DNA of 64,000 nucleotides from Rhodoferax sp. BAB1 (GTDB lineage: Bacteria; Pseudomonadota; Gammaproteobacteria; Burkholderiales; Burkholderiaceae_C), in NCBI RefSeq assembly GCF_013334205.1, contig NZ_CP054424.1, positions 3,058,001 to 3,122,000 on the forward strand. The letters are read 5' to 3'. The notes under the pieces were generated by a model. The model saw only the letters and a program-made list of their open reading frames with translations, ran no database searches and was not told the origin of the DNA. The position numbers were made by a program, and so were the translations under genes. This document shows, piece by piece, positions 59,775 to 64,000 of this stretch. How positions within the stretch are numbered: the stretch's first letter is position 1; each line of letters opens with the position of its first letter.

Positions 59775-60346
59775 GCCAGCGCCTGCTCTACGTCATGGGC
59801 CCCTCGGGCGCCGGCAAGGACAGCCTGCTGGCCTGGCTGCGCACGCGGCTGCCCCCCGCGCTACCCCTGCACTGGGCCCGCCGCACCATCAGCCGCGCGG
59901 CTGAGGCCGGCGGCGAGGCACACGAAAGCGTGGACAGCGCGAGTTTCGAACGCCTGCGCGATGCACAAGCCTTCGGCCTGCATTGGGCGGCCCACGATCT
60001 GCTCTACGGTGTGCGGCACCAGGAACTGGCGCCGCTGCGGGCGGGCCGCTGGGTGCTGCTCAACGGCTCGCGCGCCTACCTGCCCGAGGCGCAGCAGCAC
60101 TACCCCGAGCTCACGGTGCTGCACATCACGGCCAGCGCCGAGGTGCTGCAGCAGCGCCTGCTGGCGCGCGGCCGCGAGAGTGCCGACACGGTGGCGCAGC
60201 GCGTGCAGCGCGCCGGCGCTTACCGCCCGGGCGGGGTGCAGCGGCTGATCGAGGTGCACAACGACGGCACGCTAGATGCTGCAGGTGAGCAGTTGCTACA
60301 GGCCTTGCAGCAACTGGAGGGCTGGCCCGCACCGGGCCGGGCTTAG
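59771..60346 (+). CDS. phnN: Ribose 1,5-bisphosphate phosphokinase
   Basis: PhnN phosphorylates ribose 1,5-bisphosphate to PRPP, the last step of ribose recycling in the C-P lyase pathway. The 191-residue guanylate-kinase-like protein has Walker A MGPSGAGKDSLLAWL and the LHWARRTISR segment. The ATG at 59771 overlaps the DUF1045 stop (ATGA). It converges with the flavin reductase gene with a 4-bp overlap of ends. Confidence 0.94.
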   Translation: MSQRLLYVMGPSGAGKDSLLAWLRTRLPPALPLHWARRTISRAAEAGGEAHESVDSASFERLRDAQAFGLHWAAHDLLYGVRHQELAPLRAGRWVLLNGSRAYLPEAQQHYPELTVLHITASAEVLQQRLLARGRESADTVAQRVQRAGAYRPGGVQRLIEVHNDGTLDAAGEQLLQALQQLEGWPAPGRA

Positions 60347-60885
60347 ACGCCGGCCGGGAGCCTGGAGGCCATCGCCTTACGGCGGTCCAGCTTGCGGCCA
60401 TCGGCGATGAAGGTGCCGTCGCCCACGGCGTGCAGCAAACGCCGTTCCTTGCGCGTGGCGTCCACCCAGGCGGCCACGCCCTGCAGGAACACGACGCCGT
60501 GCTTCTTGTTGTAGTCGATCACCTTGCACTCGATATTGGCCAGACACTCCTGGATCAGCGGCGCCTTCACCTTGCTGGCTTTGAGCGGGGTGAGCTTGAA
60601 TTTGGCGAACTTGTCCGTGTCGCTGCCTGAACAGGTGCCGATGCCCACCACCTTATCGAGCAGATCCACCGTGGGGATGGCGATCACGCACTCCTTGGTC
60701 TTGCGCAGCGCGGCAAAGGAATGGTTCCAGGGCCCGGTGGTGAGGGCGAACACTGGCGTGAAGTCCACCACCATGGTCCACGATATGGTCATGATGTTGC
60801 TCTGCTGGCCGTCATGCGTGGTGATCAGCACCACCGGGCCGGGCTCCAGCAGGGTGAAGGCTTTGTTGAGGGGGAGTTTTTTCAT
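60343..60885 (-). CDS. Flavin reductase-family FMN-binding protein
   Basis: The 180-residue protein has the FMN-binding split-barrel core (PVVLITTHDGQQSNIMTISW, FALTTGPWNHSF, VGIGTCSGSDTDKF). Family members reduce flavin or act as flavin-dependent oxidoreductases. The ATG at 60885 is chosen since GGAGG lies 5 bases upstream, inside the preceding in-frame codons. It is unlinked in direction to the phn genes. Confidence 0.88.
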   Translation of the reverse strand: MKKLPLNKAFTLLEPGPVVLITTHDGQQSNIMTISWTMVVDFTPVFALTTGPWNHSFAALRKTKECVIAIPTVDLLDKVVGIGTCSGSDTDKFAKFKLTPLKASKVKAPLIQECLANIECKVIDYNKKHGVVFLQGVAAWVDATRKERRLLHAVGDGTFIADGRKLDRRKAMASRLPAGV

Positions 60886-60977
60886 GGGAGCCTCCGTCAT
60901 CGCGCAAGTCTCGGTGTCGACTTTCGGCCCATCCCGACTATTTATCTGCGGGGAGAACGGTCGCTCAACGCCCCATG

Positions 60978-62297
60978 CTAGAAATTCGGCAAATCTGACC
61001 TTCTGATCTCCGTCAGCATGACCTTGTACTCATGGCCCCGATCTGGGCGCTCCGATGGCGGCAAACTGGAGCCGCATCGACCATAAAACACAACGTAGTC
61101 CTTGGTAGCGCCTATCCCCGCCACCCCCCCACCGCATTTCTCATCTAATGACACATTGGGCGGGCTAACAAGTACGGACCACAATTGCTTGCCATGACTG
61201 TCGTAACGCTCAAGCGTTCCAGGCGCGGTCCGATGGTCCCACCACCCGTTTATCGCGAAAAACCCCTTATCCACGGCTGTCGAAGTTCTCGGGTACGGGA
61301 ACGTCAGCTCCGTGTATGTCTTGGATTGCCAGTCGAGCAGGTGCGGCCCATCGTAGCCCCATCGCGAAGTCATCGCGCTTTGGACGGCCGTTTGCCAGCC
61401 CTCCTTTCCGACGCCTCTATTGAATAGATGAGCGTATTCCTTCTCGGTTACGAAGATATATCGGACTCTGTACGGTTTAACGGTTGTTGCGTCAAAGGCA
61501 GTTGGCGAGGGCGACTCGATCTTTACCCTGTTCTGAAAAAGCGCTCGGTACCCTTGCTTGGAAAAGCCCGGTGCATTCCAGATGCGGTGAACCAGGTCTC
61601 TGTGGCCCGAATTGCCGTTTGACGGCATGGCGTCACTATCAGCCGACGTTAGAGCGGCCAGTTTTTGTCCGGTAGTCCTGTCAACAAGTGACCAGTAGCC
61701 GAAAGGTGTTCCCCATGGATGTTTGCCCTCGTAAACAAGTGCCATGCGCGCTGTCGGCTTCTCTATCGGCGTTGCCGATATGCAGGTGCCTGGCAATAGG
61801 GGACTGTCATCCATCCTCCATTTCATCACTTGTGGAAGGCGCTCGACCTGGATGCAGCGCGACTCTGGGCTGGCTCCATCGGCGAGCGCGAGTCGCACGT
61901 AGTCAGTGCCAGGCGCAAGGAAGGGAACATACAAGGCAACGTCACCGTCCACGTCGGTCATGCCAAAGTAGCCAATGGTCTCTTTCCCCTTGAAGCGGCG
62001 CGCCTTTACCTCAACGAATCGCAACCCTCTTTCTGTCAGCATGCTGAATATCTGACGATTCGGGATGACCGCACCCTCCGTCACTAGCGAGTCGGTATAA
62101 AAGCGTTCAGGTAGGTCACGCATCTCCATCTGCCGTTGGTTATAGGCTTTCCCATAGTTAGGGTCAGACTTGAAATTCCCCATACCACCAGCGTTCCGCA
62201 GGAGAGTTCCCACCGGGTCGCATGCGGCCATCAAACATGCAACGGTCAGGATCGCGATGCAGCGGATTGCTGCCAAGACGTTCCGATTGTCAAACAT
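60978..62297 (-). CDS. Predicted outer-membrane or periplasmic lipoprotein, lower-GC islet
   Basis: I do not recognise this 439-residue protein. It has a lipoprotein signal with lipobox LMAAC (Cys about residue 25), so it is probably lipid-anchored. The mature protein has mixed alpha/beta character and several Trp-rich motifs (HPWGTPFGYWSLVDRTTG, FFAINGWWDHRT) that resemble carbohydrate or wall-binding surfaces. Its base composition is clearly lower in GC than neighbours, with more varied codon use, suggesting transfer. The ATG at 62297 has GGGG upstream. No adjacent partner. Confidence 0.65.
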   Translation of the reverse strand: MFDNRNVLAAIRCIAILTVACLMAACDPVGTLLRNAGGMGNFKSDPNYGKAYNQRQMEMRDLPERFYTDSLVTEGAVIPNRQIFSMLTERGLRFVEVKARRFKGKETIGYFGMTDVDGDVALYVPFLAPGTDYVRLALADGASPESRCIQVERLPQVMKWRMDDSPLLPGTCISATPIEKPTARMALVYEGKHPWGTPFGYWSLVDRTTGQKLAALTSADSDAMPSNGNSGHRDLVHRIWNAPGFSKQGYRALFQNRVKIESPSPTAFDATTVKPYRVRYIFVTEKEYAHLFNRGVGKEGWQTAVQSAMTSRWGYDGPHLLDWQSKTYTELTFPYPRTSTAVDKGFFAINGWWDHRTAPGTLERYDSHGKQLWSVLVSPPNVSLDEKCGGGVAGIGATKDYVVFYGRCGSSLPPSERPDRGHEYKVMLTEIRRSDLPNF

Positions 62298-62501
62298 GCC
62301 CCGGACTTCAAATAGAGAGTACAACGCTAGGCACCTTTCCTATGTTCTTCATCAAAGCGGTGTTGATCCTTCGGCCTCAGAGAGAGTGACGGATTCCGAA
62401 AATTCTAGGGACCAAATACGCTGGGGTCCATCCCCCAAATTGGGAATCGATGCCCGCTTCTGGTCAAGTCTGGGAATGTCTGCTCCTGGCGCCGAAATCG
62501 G
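62298..62501. other. Intergenic segment without recognisable genes
   Basis: These 204 bp have the same lower-GC composition as the lipoprotein gene. I see a short hairpin-like GGTCCATCCCCCAAATTGGG region near 62426-62445 but no gene, tRNA or insertion-sequence remnant I can name. The promoter of the lipoprotein gene should lie here. Confidence 0.4.
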
Positions 62502-64000
62502 TCACGCACTACCCTTCCCACCCGATCCCGCCTCCAACAACGTCGCGACCCTCACCCGCAGCTGATCTAGCGGCATCTCACCTCCTGCCACCGGCTCCCC
62601 CACATTCAATCCCACCTTGTTGAAAATCCCCCGCCGAAACGGCTTGGCCATCGCCGTCGGCTTGCCACCCACCAGTTCGGCGCGGCTGAAAAACGAGCCC
62701 CAGAGATTGGTCAGCGCCATGGGCACCACGGGCACGGGCTGCTGTTCCAGGATCTTCATGAGGCCGCCCTTGAACTCCTGCAGTGTGCCGTCCTTGGTGA
62801 TGCCGCCTTCGGGGAAGATGGCCAGGAGGTCGCCTTCTTTCAGCACCTGGGCTGCGGCAGCGAAGGCGGCTTCGTAGGCCGCGGGGTCTTCGCTGCGCGG
62901 GGCGATGGGGATGGCCTTGGCGAGTTTGAAAAGCCAGCCCAGCACCGGGATCTTGAAGATGCGGTGATCCATGATGAAACGGATGGGGCGCGGGCTGGCC
63001 GCCATGAGCAGCACGGCGTCGATGAAGCTCACGTGGTTGCAGGCCAGGATGGCGGGGCCTTCTGAAGGAATGTGCTCTTCGCCCCGCACCTTGAAGCGGT
63101 AGACGAAGTGCGTGAGCACCCAGGCCACGAAGCGCAGCAAATATTCCGGCACCAGCAGGAAGATGTAGGCGCCGACCACCGCATTGGCCAGGCCCACGGC
63201 CAGGAAGACCTGGGGCACGCTGAAGCCCAGCGCCAGCATGGCGCCGGCCAGCACCGAGCTGACCACCATGAAGATGGCGTTGAGGATGTTGTTGGCGGCG
63301 ATGATGCGCGCGCGGTGCGTGGCCGGGCTGCGCAGCTGGATCAGTGCGTACATGGGCACGCTGTACAAGCCGGCGAAGAGGCTGAGCAGCAGCAGATCGG
63401 CCATGACGCGCCAGTGGGCGGGCTGGGCCAGGAAGGCGGCCAGGCCCATGATGTCGGAGGCAGGGAGGCCGCGCGACGCAAAGTACAGGTCCACCGCAAA
63501 CACACTCATGCCGATGGCGCCCAGGGGCACCAGGCCGATTTCCACATGGCGACGGCTCAGCAATTCACACAGTAGCGAACCGGTGCCGATGCCGATGGAG
63601 AACACCACCAGCAGGGCCGAGGCCACCTGCTCGTCGCCGTGCAGCACCTCCTTGGCGAAGCTGGGGAACTGGCTCAGGAAGACGGCGCCGAAGAACCACA
63701 TCCAGCTGATGCCCAGCAGGGAGCGGAACACCACGATGTTGCCGCGCGCGAGCTTGAGGTTGCGCCAGGTCTCGGTGAAGGGGTTCCAGTTGATCTTGAG
63801 CGTGGGGTCGGTCGCCGGCACCATGGGGATGCGCGCGGACGTCGCACGGCCCACGATGGCCAGGGCCACGCAGGCAAAGGCCACGTTCTGGTGGCCCACT
63901 TCGGGCATGGCCACCACCAGGCCGCCCACCACATTGCCCAGCAGGATGGCCACGAAGGTGCCCATCTCGATCATGCCGTTGCCGCCGGTGAGTTCACGCT
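62502..64000 (-). CDS. MFS transporter-acyltransferase (LplT-PlsC-like) fusion (partial)
   Basis: The visible 499 residues are the C-terminal part; the start lies beyond the right window edge. Residues up to about 300 form membrane helices of a major-facilitator protein (ELTGGNGMIEMGTFVAILLG at the edge). The rest is a PlsC acyltransferase with NHVSFIDAVLL (the HX4D motif as NHVSFID), FPEGGITKDGTLQEFKGG and VPVVPMAL. Such fusions join lysophospholipid flipping to re-acylation in phospholipid repair. No acyl-ACP synthetase domain follows; the protein ends after PlsC. Confidence 0.9.
   Translation of the reverse strand, partial: RELTGGNGMIEMGTFVAILLGNVVGGLVVAMPEVGHQNVAFACVALAIVGRATSARIPMVPATDPTLKINWNPFTETWRNLKLARGNIVVFRSLLGISWMWFFGAVFLSQFPSFAKEVLHGDEQVASALLVVFSIGIGTGSLLCELLSRRHVEIGLVPLGAIGMSVFAVDLYFASRGLPASDIMGLAAFLAQPAHWRVMADLLLLSLFAGLYSVPMYALIQLRSPATHRARIIAANNILNAIFMVVSSVLAGAMLALGFSVPQVFLAVGLANAVVGAYIFLLVPEYLLRFVAWVLTHFVYRFKVRGEEHIPSEGPAILACNHVSFIDAVLLMAASPRPIRFIMDHRIFKIPVLGWLFKLAKAIPIAPRSEDPAAYEAAFAAAAQVLKEGDLLAIFPEGGITKDGTLQEFKGGLMKILEQQPVPVVPMALTNLWGSFFSRAELVGGKPTAMAKPFRRGIFNKVGLNVGEPVAGGEMPLDQLRVRVATLLEAGSGGKGSA

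Overview
The window is about 64 kb of high-GC chromosomal DNA from a betaproteobacterium, most likely a member of the Burkholderiales family Comamonadaceae. The evidence is the spc/alpha ribosomal gene order with infA between secY and rpmJ, the chain queA-recG-oxyR-dps-ubiA-proC, Bug-type (TctC) solute receptors, and an interspersed repeat of a kind I associate with that family. I cannot assign a genus. Genes are dense and most intergenic gaps are short.

Layout. 1-5.9 kb: metabolic genes (a TRAP receptor cut by the window edge, an exported FAH-type hydrolase, a persulfide dioxygenase-rhodanese fusion, coaX, an M20 amidohydrolase, a branched-chain-type ABC receptor). 5.9-15.2 kb: an initiator tRNA and the complete spc and alpha ribosomal operons on the minus strand (rplN to rplQ, with secY, infA, rpmJ and rpoA), driven by a strong promoter whose -35 box overlaps the glpD stop codon; the S10 operon that precedes rplN in E. 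coli is not here. 15.2-25.9 kb: glycerol catabolism (glpK, glpD), proC, ubiA, an oxyR-dps pair, a Crp-family regulator with a consensus Crp-type site in front of its small membrane-protein neighbour, an old-yellow-enzyme homologue and a DUF2628-SPOR protein. 26-29.3 kb: recG and queA, divergent.

29.3-35.4 kb separates queA from tgt, which are adjacent in E. coli. It looks like an insertion zone: a small membrane protein, a decayed second copy of the queA 3' end, a low-GC PIN-like nuclease gene, formaldehyde detoxification (frmA, fghA), a Bug receptor divergent from a class II aldolase, and a 266-bp element with perfect 24-bp terminal inverted repeats and two large internal hairpins that ends 10 bp before the tgt start codon. 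35.4-48.4 kb: tgt, an ECF sigma/anti-sigma pair, an EF-hand membrane protein of unknown function, a KefB-like antiporter, a hybrid histidine kinase convergent with an HD-GYP response regulator, and a four-gene envelope operon.

48.5-60.3 kb is a complete C-P lyase locus. The divergent units phnGHIJ-(GNAT)-KLM and phnF-DUF1045-phnN share a PhnF-type operator. The transporter phnCDE and a PhnZ-like oxygenase form a separate unit behind a near-consensus Pho box. No phnP or phnY is present in the window; the DUF1045 protein has two 2H-phosphoesterase motifs and could replace phnP. The last 3.7 kb hold a flavin reductase homologue, a lower-GC lipoprotein islet and an MFS-acyltransferase fusion cut by the window end.

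I found no CRISPR array, rRNA, intact insertion sequence or prophage. The most unusual material is the queA-tgt zone, the Y-shaped repeat element, and the regulation and composition of the phosphonate locus.
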